A stretch of DNA of 40,199 nt from Lachnospiraceae bacterium. GTDB taxonomy: Bacteria; Bacillota; Clostridia; Lachnospirales; Lachnospiraceae. The translations under genes and the position numbers were made by a program. The stretch lies in the NCBI GenBank assembly GCA_017514845.1, contig JAFWIM010000121.1, positions 1 through 40,199 of the forward strand, read 5' to 3'. Each line of letters opens with the position of its first letter. Within the stretch, counting starts at the first letter, position 1. The notes under the pieces are model-generated. The model ran no database searches. It had not been told where the DNA came from and saw nothing but the letters and a program-made list of their open reading frames with translations. Shown here in pieces: positions 25,781 to 34,385 of the stretch.

Positions 25781-25996
25781 TTATTTTTTATCTGTAATGC
25801 AGCAGATATAGTCCATAGAGACTTTGTAGAGCTGTGCGAGCTGGATCATAGCGTCAAGCGGTATCCTGACGTTCCCTCTCTCATAGTCCGAGTATGTTCT
25901 CTGTGCAACATGAAGAATCTTCGCTACTTCCGCCTGAGAATAGTCACTGTCCTCGCGTAGATTTCGTATACGCTCTAAATACAATACTTTATTCAT
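25781..25996 (-). CDS. Small Xre-family DNA-binding regulator
   Basis: About 71 residues, essentially a single HTH_XRE domain: LERIRNLREDSDYSQAEVAKILHVAQRTYSDYERG, then IPLDAMIQLAQLYKVSMDYI, ending right after the domain. The frame is open to 26020, but the ATG at 25996 matches the family start. The ribosome site is weak. It has its own near-consensus promoter and a leader of about 110 nt containing GGTATT direct repeats. It lacks an effector domain, so any signal must come from a partner. Confidence 0.9.
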   Translation of the reverse strand: MNKVLYLERIRNLREDSDYSQAEVAKILHVAQRTYSDYERGNVRIPLDAMIQLAQLYKVSMDYICCITDKK

Positions 25997-26112
25997 CCTT
26001 TTACCCGCCTTATACAACAAAATCTTTACCCTAATACCTATGTTTTAGAATACCCGATTCAAGGGCCATAAATATAAATTGAGTGACATAACCGCTGAGG
26101 AATGATAAAGAA

Positions 26113-26141
26113 ATTTTAAGCATTTATCAATTTTTAGTCAA
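26113..26141 (-). promoter_or_regulatory. Promoter of the Xre gene
   Basis: Minus-strand -35 TTGACT (26136-26141), 17 nt, -10 TAAAAT (26113-26118), 5/6 in each hexamer, in a very AT-rich stretch. The 303-nt gap 25997-26299 holds this promoter, the Xre leader and the terminator of the next gene. Confidence 0.82.
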
Positions 26142-26210
26142 ATCCTTTGAAAAATGCAATTTTTTAGCATAATTCACACTAATCCGATCCTCGCACCATC
26201 TCGGCATTAT

Positions 26211-26258
26211 AAAAAATACCGGATATGACACATATATACATATTATGTCACATCCGGT
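26211..26258 (-). terminator. Terminator of the YARHG gene
   Basis: A 13-bp stem (ACCGGATGTGACA / TGTCATATCCGGT, one G-U pair) with a 15-nt loop and six U on the minus strand, 41 nt past the stop codon. Confidence 0.9.
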
Positions 26259-26299
26259 CATCATTCTGCCATGTTTTAAGTCAATTTATGCATCTGAAA

Positions 26300-27484
26300 T
26301 CAATAAGCGTCGGCATTCAGGTTATGGCTCTTTTCGTAATTTGAGATCATGTTGATATTCTGTCTCTCGATGTCATTCAGCATGTCCTCGGAGAACTGGC
26401 CTGCAGGTACGCTCGGATGATACCAGGAGAACTGGCTGAAATACTCCGCGTACTCCTGATTATTGAACGTATATCCGTTGCGCGCGTAAATCTCGTTGAC
26501 CATGAGTCTGATCTCCCGCGCGGAGCGGCCTTCCAGTTCGGACTCGCTGAGCAGCCTCGAGCTGCTGTCCGGCATGATCATCCCATCCGTAGATCCCGAC
26601 TGCGGTTTTTTGGTCGGAACGGGCGTCGCTGTCGGTTCCGGAATCGGAGTCGCTGTGGGCTCAGGGATCGGCGTTGCCGTCGGCTGAGGGATCGGGGTCG
26701 GCGTCGGCTCAGGACTCGGCGTCGGTGTCGGGGTCGGCGTGAGCTCTGTAGCAGTGATTGCTGTCGGGACAGGTGAAGGTGTCGGCGTTGCCGTCGGCAC
26801 CGGCGTAGGTGTCGGCGTCGGCGTGTCGAGCGGTATAGCTGTCACGTTCGGCGTGATTGTTGTCTCCTCCGGCTTGCCCTCGTCTTCCCTGCTGCTTGTC
26901 CAGAAGTCAGAGAGCTTGGCATTTCGGATCGCCGGCACTACAAATAAGAGCAGCGACGCTATGAGGGCTACCATAACGATCGCGAGCAGGGCCCAGCGGC
27001 CGCCGTTCTTTCCGCCTCTGCCCTCTGGTCTCACGAAGAGAATGCCGCCGTCATCGTCATCATCATCGTCGTAGTCGTCATCATCATAATCATCGTCGCC
27101 CAGGCCGAAAAATCCTGCCAGGCGCGATGCTGCGCTGTGGCGGGATTCTTTCGGTTCGGACAAAGCCTCGGGAGCTCTGCCGTCTTCCCGCTCGCCTCCA
27201 CCGGTCGTGAAGGCAGCACCGCTTGCGCCTGTGCCGTCACTCTTTCTTCCGCCGGCACTCCCGAAGGAGGTACCCGGACTTTCTGTTTTTCCAACCTCTA
27301 TCTTCGTTCCGCAGACAGGGCAGAAATTATCTCCCGCGGCAACCTCGCTGCCGCAGAACACGCAATACTGCTTGCTCGGATCCTGCCGGAACGAACGCTT
27401 GCTGAAAGCTCCGCAGTTCGGACAGAACTTGGCTTCCCCGTCGATCCATTCACCGCAGTTCTGGCACTGAATCTTATTATCCAT
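26300..27484 (-). CDS. Zinc-ribbon, single-span membrane protein with Pro/Thr stalk and YARHG domain
   Basis: About 394 residues. Two N-terminal zinc ribbons (CxxC pairs near 8/11 and 21/24, then 41/44 and 55/58) lie on the cytoplasmic side. A linker ends in an almost uninterrupted Asp/Tyr tract (about 132-148). One membrane helix (about 165-187) is followed by a long extracytoplasmic Pro/Thr stalk (about 215-305, PTPTP and PEPTAT units). A C-terminal YARHG domain (about 315-390, EIYARNGYTFNNQEYAEYFSQ) ends the protein. The ATG at 27484 is chosen because AGAGG lies 5 nt upstream; GTG two codons earlier is less likely. Probably a surface-exposed wall- or envelope-linked protein; function unknown. 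Confidence 0.85.
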   Translation of the reverse strand: MDNKIQCQNCGEWIDGEAKFCPNCGAFSKRSFRQDPSKQYCVFCGSEVAAGDNFCPVCGTKIEVGKTESPGTSFGSAGGRKSDGTGASGAAFTTGGGEREDGRAPEALSEPKESRHSAASRLAGFFGLGDDDYDDDDYDDDDDDDGGILFVRPEGRGGKNGGRWALLAIVMVALIASLLLFVVPAIRNAKLSDFWTSSREDEGKPEETTITPNVTAIPLDTPTPTPTPVPTATPTPSPVPTAITATELTPTPTPTPSPEPTPTPIPQPTATPIPEPTATPIPEPTATPVPTKKPQSGSTDGMIMPDSSSRLLSESELEGRSAREIRLMVNEIYARNGYTFNNQEYAEYFSQFSWYHPSVPAGQFSEDMLNDIERQNINMISNYEKSHNLNADAY

Positions 27485-27606
27485 ACTCACCTCTTACTGT
27501 TCGCTGTCCACCCGGTGGACATGCTCTGTGCGTGTACTCCCGGCACCGTCGCGCTCCTTCGGTTTTATCCGCCATGCACTCAGGATGCCGGCCGCTTGCG
27601 TCGTCT

Positions 27607-27635
27607 ATTGTAGCAAATACGTCCGTGATTCTCAA
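27607..27635 (-). promoter_or_regulatory. Promoter of the YARHG gene
   Basis: Minus-strand -35 TTGAGA (27630-27635), 17 nt, -10 TACAAT (27607-27612). The ROK gene stop codon TGA lies inside the -35 hexamer, so the promoter begins exactly where the upstream coding region ends. Confidence 0.78.
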
Positions 27636-28549
27636 CTCTTATCGCCCAGCTGGCTTTTATGCGAGTAGAGGGCTCCGATCAGATTGGAGTCGTTAAAGAA
27701 CTTGCACGGCACAATATCCGGTACCGGCAGTTCTGTCCATGGGAACAGCTTCATCATATTTCGGGCCTGATCCCGGATCATCTCGATGAGCAGCGGCTGA
27801 GTACTGATCCCGCCTCCGACGACAACCCGCTCAGGATCGATAATGATCTGAATGTTGCAGATCAATCTTGCGACATTTCCCGCAAATTTCCAGAGAATCT
27901 CCCGTACAGCCGCATCGCCGTCATCGATCATCCGGAAGACTTTGACTCCGTCGAGCTCCTCTTCGGGAATCCCCTTAGCTTCCGCGACCATGCTGACAAG
28001 ACCTCTCGCGCTGGCCGCGCGCGCGGCAATGGTTTTCTCATCAAACTCGACGCCCATATCCTCCAGCATGAAATAGCTGAGTTCACCTGCCACAAAGTGT
28101 TTCCCCCGCAGAATCTCGCCGTTCACGATGATGCCACCGCCGACACCGGTCCCCAGGATCACCGCAGCCGCGTTTCGGCAGCCTGCAAGGTTCCCGTGCC
28201 ACAGTTCGGCAAGTGCCGCGCATCGCGCGTCATTCTCCATCGTCACCGGCACCGGTATCCTCTCCCGCAGGGCTTCAATCAGATTTATCTCCTTGACACA
28301 TCTGACACCGCCGCCGTTATAGGCATATCCGGTCTCCACATCGAGGAACCCGGGCATGCTGAGAGCAACACCCGCGATATCTCCCTGATTGGCAGCGGCT
28401 TCCCTGTAAATATTCGCAATGGATTCCAGGAACAGATTAAGATCCTGCGTCTCTGTCGGGATTTTTCCTTTCTGAAGGAATTCTCCTTCAGCGGTCATGA
28501 CCGCATACTTGATAAATGTACCGCCAACGTCTACCACCGCATAATTCAT
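27632..28549 (-). CDS. ROK-family protein (putative sugar kinase)
   Basis: A 305-residue ROK protein: N-terminal phosphate loop DVGGTFIKYAV (7-17), ENDARCAALAELWHG near 107, and the ATP-side LGTGVGGGIIVNG near 133-145. It lacks an HTH, so a kinase such as glucokinase is more likely than a NagC/Mlc-like repressor. The zinc-binding CxCGxxGC motif found in most ROK kinases is absent; the matching region reads GELSYFMLEDMG. Related N-acetylmannosamine kinases can lack it too, so substrate cannot be told. GGAGG lies 7 nt before the ATG. It is 107 nt downstream of the ABC exporter gene in the same direction. Confidence 0.88.
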   Translation of the reverse strand: MNYAVVDVGGTFIKYAVMTAEGEFLQKGKIPTETQDLNLFLESIANIYREAAANQGDIAGVALSMPGFLDVETGYAYNGGGVRCVKEINLIEALRERIPVPVTMENDARCAALAELWHGNLAGCRNAAAVILGTGVGGGIIVNGEILRGKHFVAGELSYFMLEDMGVEFDEKTIAARAASARGLVSMVAEAKGIPEEELDGVKVFRMIDDGDAAVREILWKFAGNVARLICNIQIIIDPERVVVGGGISTQPLLIEMIRDQARNMMKLFPWTELPVPDIVPCKFFNDSNLIGALYSHKSQLGDKS

Positions 28550-28628
28550 ATTGCCACCTCCATGTGTACTAACTGTGAATCCATTTATTAATTATTTCTT
28601 AAATCAAGAAACACCTCGGCGTTCTTCA

Positions 28629-28653
28629 GCGCGAAGGAAGACGCACAGAGTGC
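28629..28653. repeat. Inverted copy of the 25-nt repeat at 9943-9967
   Basis: Exact reverse complement of 9943-9967. It forms GACGCAC-TCT-GTGCGTC directly after the ABC gene stop. Next to it, 28604-28626 matches the AAGAACGCC hairpin module at 25591-25612 with one indel and one mismatch, so two modules lie side by side in the same gap. Confidence 0.85.
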
Positions 28654-28656
28654 GTC

Positions 28657-31600
28657 TCACATTTCAAATATCGTGTCCGCCGCGTTCATCGTGGAATCCC
28701 TGTGGGAAACGATCACGACCGTCCGGTCGCGGCACTCATCCATAAGAGACTTCAGAATGATGCCCTCATTCAGTGAGTCAAGGTTGCTGGTCGGCTCATC
28801 GAGAAGCATGAACGGAGCGTTGTGAAGAAAAGCTCTCGCGATGCCTATTCTCTGCCGCTCACCTCCGGAGAGCGTATCTCCGAGTTCTCCGACCGTCGTA
28901 TCATAGCCGTTCGGAAGCGACTTGATAAAGTCGTGGATCGCCGCTTTCTTGGCTGCCCGGACGATCTCGACGCGGGAAGCGCCGGGTTTGCCGATCAGAA
29001 TGTTATTTGCAATACTGTCATGGAACAGATGCGTCTCCTGCTCGACCAGCGACTCCGTGTCGCGGAGCTCTGTCGTCGCAATATGCCGGACATCCTCGCC
29101 GGAGACCATGACCCGCCCTTCCTCGACGTCAAAGAAGCGCATGAGAAGCTTCAGTATCGTTGACTTTCCGGACCCGGACGGACCGTGAATGCCTATGATC
29201 CTGCCCGGCCAGAAGAGTATCGAGAAATCCTTCAGGATCATCTCATCCCCGTAGGAGAAAGTGACCTTTGAGAGCTCGGCACCGCGGAAGTGCTCAAAGC
29301 CGTCCCAGCCTTCGCGTCCGTCCGTGCCGGAGACATCCCACACGACGGGCATCTCCTCCAGCAGATCAAGGACGCGGTCGCCTGCCGCCAGAGTATGGCT
29401 CAGGCTGTTAGAGAGACTGCCGAGGGCAACTACCGGTCCGAAAGAGCTCATGAACGCGATCTGGGTGATCAGAAGTCCGTCATAGCCAATCCTGCCGTTG
29501 AAATAGAGAACTGACAGAAGGAGCAGCATGCCGTAGGAAAATACCAGGATCACGGTCGTTGTCACGACCCTCTGGACTCCCGTCATCGCTGACAGTCCGC
29601 GCTGCAGCTCCGACAGCTCGTCCGACCGCGAGGAGATCTCCGAACGGCGCCTTTTACCCCAGCCGAACTGTATGATCTCATCGAGACCTCTCAGTGAGTC
29701 GAGAACAAAGCTGGTCATCTCTCCGAACGCGTTCCGGAATTCAAGGCCGGCACCGCCGTTTCGCTTTCCGTTGATGATCGGAATGATCACACCGACCGTC
29801 ACATAGGCCGCCGCGGCCGTAAGTCCCGCATAGAGCGAATACCTCGCGAAGATGGCGATCATGATGAGTGACGTGATAAGAGCGATCGCGATCGGCGAGA
29901 TCGTGTGCGCATAGAACACCTCAAGAAGCTCGATATCCGAAGTAATGATGGAAATCAGGTTGCCCTTATCCCGGCCTTCAAGCTTGGCAGGAGCCAGTCT
30001 GCGGAGAGCCGCGTACACCTCATGGCGGATGACCGCCAGGAGTCTGAAAGCGATATAGTGGTTGCAGTACTGCTCCGCGTAGTGCAGAATGCCGCGCAGG
30101 ACCGCGAAGAGACCCATCAGAACAAAGAGGGTCTGGGCCGATCTCGTCGCAAGCGACGTGAACGTAAGCGGTGTCCCCTGGGCACGGAGAGCGCTCACAG
30201 CCTCACGGGCAGCCTCAGCCGCTGCCCTGACTGCCTCACCGTGACCGGGATCGAGGAACGCAAATGCGTCCACAGCCGTCTCCGCCTCATAGACCGCCTC
30301 AGAAGTGCCGAAAATAAGCCCGTGAAGCAGGACATTGCCGGCAAACACTGAAACGAAGACCGCTGTGAGATAGCCGAGAACACCTAAGACAATTGCGGTG
30401 CACATGACCGGCATGAGCGGACGCACAAGACCGATCATCTGACCCATGATGACGACGGCACTTCTCCGCTTTTCCTTTTCCGAGGCCTTCGCGCGGTCCT
30501 TTTCGGCCTGCCTGCCGTTCTTCTCTTTTCCCGTCGCGGTCTCATCCGCATAGGCGATGAGAGACTTGCGGATATTCTCGTAAGCCCGGTCCTCATCCGT
30601 GATCGATGTCGCGGAGCCCTTGACTTCACAGCTCTCCACATGCTTCCTGTTATTTCCCCGTTTGCCTTCCGCGTATGTCTCAAGAGACATCTGTGCCCTG
30701 TACATGGCACTGTAAGGTCCGCTCCGGGCAATAAGTTCACTGTGAGTTCCGCTCTCTGTGATCGCTCCGTCCTCACACATGTAGATACAGTCGGCTTTGA
30801 CACAATTGCGCAGCCTGTGGGAGATCATGAGGACTGTCTTTGTCTTCGCTATCTCCCTGATAATGCCCATAATGAGTTCTTCGCTCTCCGCGTCGATGTT
30901 GCTGGTGGCCTCATCGAAGAGCATGACCTCGGCGTCGGCCAGCAGGGCTCTGGCAAGACCGATGCGCTGCGCCTGGCCGCCGGATATATTGGCGCCTTTC
31001 TCCTCAAGCTGCATGGAAAGTCCGCCCCTCTGTCTGACGAACGGAACGAGGTGGACGGCGTCGAGAGCCTCATAGAGCTCTTCATCTGTCGCGTCGGGTT
31101 TTCCCATTCTCAGGTTGTCGGCCACTGAGCCCTTGAAAATGTAATTATTGTGACGGACCAGCACAACGTGGGAGAGGAGACTTTTCTCCCGCACGTCGCG
31201 GATCTCGTGAATACCGCCCTCCCTGCTGCCGATTCGAACACTCCCTGTATATCTGCGGTTCCTGCCGGCGATAATGCCGGCGATCGTACTCTTTCCGCAG
31301 CCCGAGGGACCGACCAGGGCAACAAGACTGCCTGCCGGAAGGACCATATTCACGCCCTTTAATATCTGGCGTGACGCGTCATAATAAAAACCGACGTCCG
31401 TGAGCTGGACGGAGATATTGCTGGATTTGCAGAACTTCTGCTCCGCGAAATTCATTCGGCGGTCTCGCTCCCTCTCCACGTCGACCGTTTTTGTCAGCTG
31501 TTCCCTGCCGCGTCTCGTTTCAGGCAGGTCGAGCAGTGCGAAGATCCTGTCGCTGGCTGCCATGCCGTTCATGGCAATGTGAAAATACGACCCGAGCTTT

Positions 31601-32472
31601 CTGAGCGGCAGGAAGAACTCAGCCGCGAGAAAGATAACGACAAGGGCATCTCCGAAGTCGAGGCGGCCTCTGAGATACAGGGTCAGCGCGGAAATCATGC
31701 CCGCGGCGGCTCCGCCGTAAGCCATGATATCCATGACAGATGTGGAGTTGAGCTGCATGATGAGGACGCGCATCGTCGCGCGGCGGAATTCTTCCGCCTC
31801 CTCATCCATTTGATGTGCTTTCAGATCATCGGCTCTATATATTTTCAGTGTTGTAAGGCCCTGAATGCATTCGAGAAATACGTCGCCGAGGTCGGTATAA
31901 GATGTCCAATATTGTCCGAGTATTCTCTTCGCGATCTTCTGGATAATGACAATGGAAAGGGGAATCAGCGGAACAAACATGAGAAGGATCAGGGCCGCGC
32001 GGACACTGACCAGAACCGCCATCACCAGAAACAGGGTTGCGGGGGCAAGAAGACTGTAGGCCAGTTGTGAGAGGTACTGGCCGAAATAGGTCTCCAGCTG
32101 CTCGACACCCTCCGTAGAGAGCTGCACGATCTCGCTGGTGGCTATCCGCTCCCGGTATGACACTCCGAGTCGCAGCAGCTTCTGGTAAATTTTATCTCTC
32201 AGGATCTTTTTGACATCACAGGACGCCATGTAGGACATTTTCTGCTGGAACCACTCGCAGGTCGACCGCACGGCAACGCAGACCGCCAGAATCACAGCAG
32301 TCCTCACGAGGATCACTGTGGTCGTGCGGCCGTCAAGAAAGCGGGCAATCAGATCAGCTGCCTGAAACGATGCCACGATCTGAGCGATCAGGCCGATCCA
32401 CTGGAACAGTATATTGTAACCTATATATTTTTTTGCCTGTCCCAGGAGACCGATCAGTCTTGTTTTAATCAT
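28657..32472 (-). CDS. Fused CydD-CydC-like ABC exporter
   Basis: A 1271-residue fusion of two half-transporters (TMD-NBD-TMD-NBD). The N-half resembles CydD (GVEQLETYFGQYL, PLIPLSIVII, GLTTLKIYRADDL) with Walker A near 385 (GPSGCGKST) and signature near 495 (ISGGQ). The C-half resembles CydC (RGILHYAEQYCNHYIAFR, LAPAKLEGRDKGNLI) with Walker A near 1094 and signature near 1200 (LSGGERQR). CydDC usually exports cysteine/glutathione for cytochrome bd assembly. No cydAB is here. A charged linker (about 605-680) and a ~55-residue extracytoplasmic Ala-rich insertion in TMD2 are unusual. It starts 18 nt after the coiled-coil gene, with a weak ribosome site, so translation is probably coupled. Confidence 0.88.
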   Translation of the reverse strand: MIKTRLIGLLGQAKKYIGYNILFQWIGLIAQIVASFQAADLIARFLDGRTTTVILVRTAVILAVCVAVRSTCEWFQQKMSYMASCDVKKILRDKIYQKLLRLGVSYRERIATSEIVQLSTEGVEQLETYFGQYLSQLAYSLLAPATLFLVMAVLVSVRAALILLMFVPLIPLSIVIIQKIAKRILGQYWTSYTDLGDVFLECIQGLTTLKIYRADDLKAHQMDEEAEEFRRATMRVLIMQLNSTSVMDIMAYGGAAAGMISALTLYLRGRLDFGDALVVIFLAAEFFLPLRKLGSYFHIAMNGMAASDRIFALLDLPETRRGREQLTKTVDVERERDRRMNFAEQKFCKSSNISVQLTDVGFYYDASRQILKGVNMVLPAGSLVALVGPSGCGKSTIAGIIAGRNRRYTGSVRIGSREGGIHEIRDVREKSLLSHVVLVRHNNYIFKGSVADNLRMGKPDATDEELYEALDAVHLVPFVRQRGGLSMQLEEKGANISGGQAQRIGLARALLADAEVMLFDEATSNIDAESEELIMGIIREIAKTKTVLMISHRLRNCVKADCIYMCEDGAITESGTHSELIARSGPYSAMYRAQMSLETYAEGKRGNNRKHVESCEVKGSATSITDEDRAYENIRKSLIAYADETATGKEKNGRQAEKDRAKASEKEKRRSAVVIMGQMIGLVRPLMPVMCTAIVLGVLGYLTAVFVSVFAGNVLLHGLIFGTSEAVYEAETAVDAFAFLDPGHGEAVRAAAEAAREAVSALRAQGTPLTFTSLATRSAQTLFVLMGLFAVLRGILHYAEQYCNHYIAFRLLAVIRHEVYAALRRLAPAKLEGRDKGNLISIITSDIELLEVFYAHTISPIAIALITSLIMIAIFARYSLYAGLTAAAAYVTVGVIIPIINGKRNGGAGLEFRNAFGEMTSFVLDSLRGLDEIIQFGWGKRRRSEISSRSDELSELQRGLSAMTGVQRVVTTTVILVFSYGMLLLLSVLYFNGRIGYDGLLITQIAFMSSFGPVVALGSLSNSLSHTLAAGDRVLDLLEEMPVVWDVSGTDGREGWDGFEHFRGAELSKVTFSYGDEMILKDFSILFWPGRIIGIHGPSGSGKSTILKLLMRFFDVEEGRVMVSGEDVRHIATTELRDTESLVEQETHLFHDSIANNILIGKPGASRVEIVRAAKKAAIHDFIKSLPNGYDTTVGELGDTLSGGERQRIGIARAFLHNAPFMLLDEPTSNLDSLNEGIILKSLMDECRDRTVVIVSHRDSTMNAADTIFEM

Positions 32473-32490
32473 ATATTACCGTATTTCCTC

Positions 32491-34239
32491 TCAAACTGTA
32501 TCTGAATTTTTGAGCGCCCGCCTGAGCTTTCCGAGCGCTGCCTGTTCATCTGCCTGCGCTTTCGCAAGAAGTGCGCCGTACCGGTTCAAATACAAAAAAT
32601 CCGGGTCCTTGACATTAGTCTCGATCACATCCCTGACGGAGATTTTCTCCGCCCGGTACATCCGTTCCGCAGCTTCCTCCGCCCGGCTCTTGGATTCCGC
32701 AAGGACATTCAGCAATCGTGCATACTCTTCCCGCGCCGCGTCAAGCTGACGGGCTCTTACAAGCCTCGCCTTTTTCCTGTCCTGGTATTTCGCGAAAACT
32801 TCGTCATATCTGGCTGAGGCGGCTACCATGCCGCTGATTTTTTTCTCCTCAGCCTCGATGAGTTCTGTAAACGCGCTGATTTTTCTGCGGATCTTCATCG
32901 TATCTTTGTGCGCGGCGTCATAAATATTCCGCTTTTCCCGCGCGAAGAGGCGGGCATCCTCGAGGAGACTTTTGGCCCTCGAGTACTCTCTGTAGGCATC
33001 GGAGTAAGCCGCGCTTCGTATGGACGCTTCACGGCGGGCAGCCGCGTACTCGGCTTCGAGATTTTCCTTACTCTGAGATTTCTTTGCCACCGTCAGCAGG
33101 TAGTCCGTCAGATTTCTGAGTTTTTCTGCCTCTTCGAGCATCTTTTTCTTCTCCGCGGCATAGGCTTCCGGCTCCAGGACCGCCTTCAGCGCTGTCAGAG
33201 CTTCCGCCCGCGCTGTCACTTCGACCTTTTCCGCGCGCGGAAGATCTCTCGTTAGACCGGCAAGATCATCTCTGTCTCTCTCGACATCTTTCCTGGCTTC
33301 GGCGATCGCCGCCTCCGCCACATACGGAAGGCGCTGAAGTTCCCGCTTTACAAGCAGCTCGCCGTTTCTGGCCTTTTCATATCGCTTCTCTATTATTTTC
33401 AGCTTTCGGGTGGCATCGTCGACAACAGCAGAGGCATCTTCGACCTTCCGCGTTGCCTCCTCGTGGTCCGCTCTGGCGGTAGCTTTCGCCTTTCCGATTG
33501 CTCTGAACACATCCGATGACAGCTCCATGGACATGCGGTGCTTATCCTCATACTTTTTTGACAGCTGATCAATGACCATCTGAAGATATGCGGGGGCTGC
33601 CTCATCCGCGTCACGTCCGGTCCCCACGATATTCAGGTTCACTTCTGTCTCCGCAATAGTCGAGACCGCTTCTGTCCCTGCGAGTGTCTCCGCGGCATTC
33701 GGTATCGCATCTGTCCCTGCGACGGTCTCCGCAATAGTCGGAACCACTTCTGCCTCTGCGGCGGTCTCCGCTATAGTCGGAACCACTTCTGCCTCTGCGG
33801 CGGTCTCCGCTATAGTCGGAACCACTTCTGCCTCTGCGGCGGTCTCCGCTATAGTCGGAACCACTTCTGCCTCTGCGACGGTCTCCGCGGTATTCGGGAT
33901 CGCTTCTTTTCCTGCGCCGGCAATGGCGGTATCCGCGGTTCCATGGCTTTCATGCTCCCCCGGGGCGACCGTTTCCCGCATAGCGTTCAGGAGGTCGGCA
34001 TCCGCCTTCTCCTGTTTCTCAGGTTCCTCCGGAACAATCGTTTCCCGCATGACGCTCAGAAGATCGGCATCCGCCTTCTCCTGCGCGGCCTTCGCCTCGC
34101 CGGCCACTCTCGCGGGGCGGTCGAACGGGCCCTTTTCCGCTTTGGACTGTTCCTCAGCCATATGATCGCGGAAAGCGTCCCTCAGCGCCTCCAGATCTAC
34201 GGTCTCAAATTCTAATTGTCTGCCTGTAACTGTACTCAC
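32491..34239 (-). CDS. Coiled-coil protein with 13-residue tandem repeats
   Basis: A 582-residue highly charged protein (Ala, Glu, Lys, Arg) with no signal peptide or membrane segment. Residues about 60-90 contain two imperfect repeats (ADADLL...MRETV). About 110-200 holds six to seven 13-residue units (AETAAEAEVVPTI). From about 210 to 560 it is almost wholly predicted heptad coiled coil. The GTG start follows AGGTGAG. It precedes the CydDC-like gene by 18 nt on the same transcript, behind an extended -10 promoter. I recognise no family. A cytosolic scaffold or partner of the exporter is inference only. Confidence 0.7.
   Translation of the reverse strand: MSTVTGRQLEFETVDLEALRDAFRDHMAEEQSKAEKGPFDRPARVAGEAKAAQEKADADLLSVMRETIVPEEPEKQEKADADLLNAMRETVAPGEHESHGTADTAIAGAGKEAIPNTAETVAEAEVVPTIAETAAEAEVVPTIAETAAEAEVVPTIAETAAEAEVVPTIAETVAGTDAIPNAAETLAGTEAVSTIAETEVNLNIVGTGRDADEAAPAYLQMVIDQLSKKYEDKHRMSMELSSDVFRAIGKAKATARADHEEATRKVEDASAVVDDATRKLKIIEKRYEKARNGELLVKRELQRLPYVAEAAIAEARKDVERDRDDLAGLTRDLPRAEKVEVTARAEALTALKAVLEPEAYAAEKKKMLEEAEKLRNLTDYLLTVAKKSQSKENLEAEYAAARREASIRSAAYSDAYREYSRAKSLLEDARLFAREKRNIYDAAHKDTMKIRRKISAFTELIEAEEKKISGMVAASARYDEVFAKYQDRKKARLVRARQLDAAREEYARLLNVLAESKSRAEEAAERMYRAEKISVRDVIETNVKDPDFLYLNRYGALLAKAQADEQAALGKLRRALKNSDTV
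33645..33905 (-). repeat. 39-nt tandem repeats in the coiled-coil gene
   Basis: Four consecutive 39-nt units at 33723-33878 are almost identical (a few substitutions in total), flanked by about three degenerate units. Each encodes 13 residues. The identity at synonymous positions suggests recent expansion. Confidence 0.88.
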
Positions 34240-34334
34240 TTCGTCTCACCTGACAATGTATTTTTCCGCTGTCGGCATCCCTGCCCTGAATCGTTCCTAA
34301 GCCCGATCGCGGCCATCGGCTTATATTCTGTTTT

Positions 34335-34343
34335 ACTATATCA
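34335..34343 (-). promoter_or_regulatory. Extended -10 promoter for the coiled-coil/exporter operon
   Basis: Minus-strand TGATATAGT (hexamer 34335-34340) downstream of an A/T-rich tract; no good -35. It leaves about 90 nt before the GTG start. No clear terminator separates it from cbiC. Confidence 0.55.
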
Positions 34344-34385
34344 TGGACATTAAAAAAAATCTATGCCTGTAAAAACCTCCCGGGC

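Noticed and set aside
26600-26820. Pro/Thr repeat region of the YARHG gene as a possible frameshift or low-complexity artefact
   Set aside because: The frame stays open from the zinc ribbons through the repeats into an intact YARHG domain, so the region is a genuine stalk.
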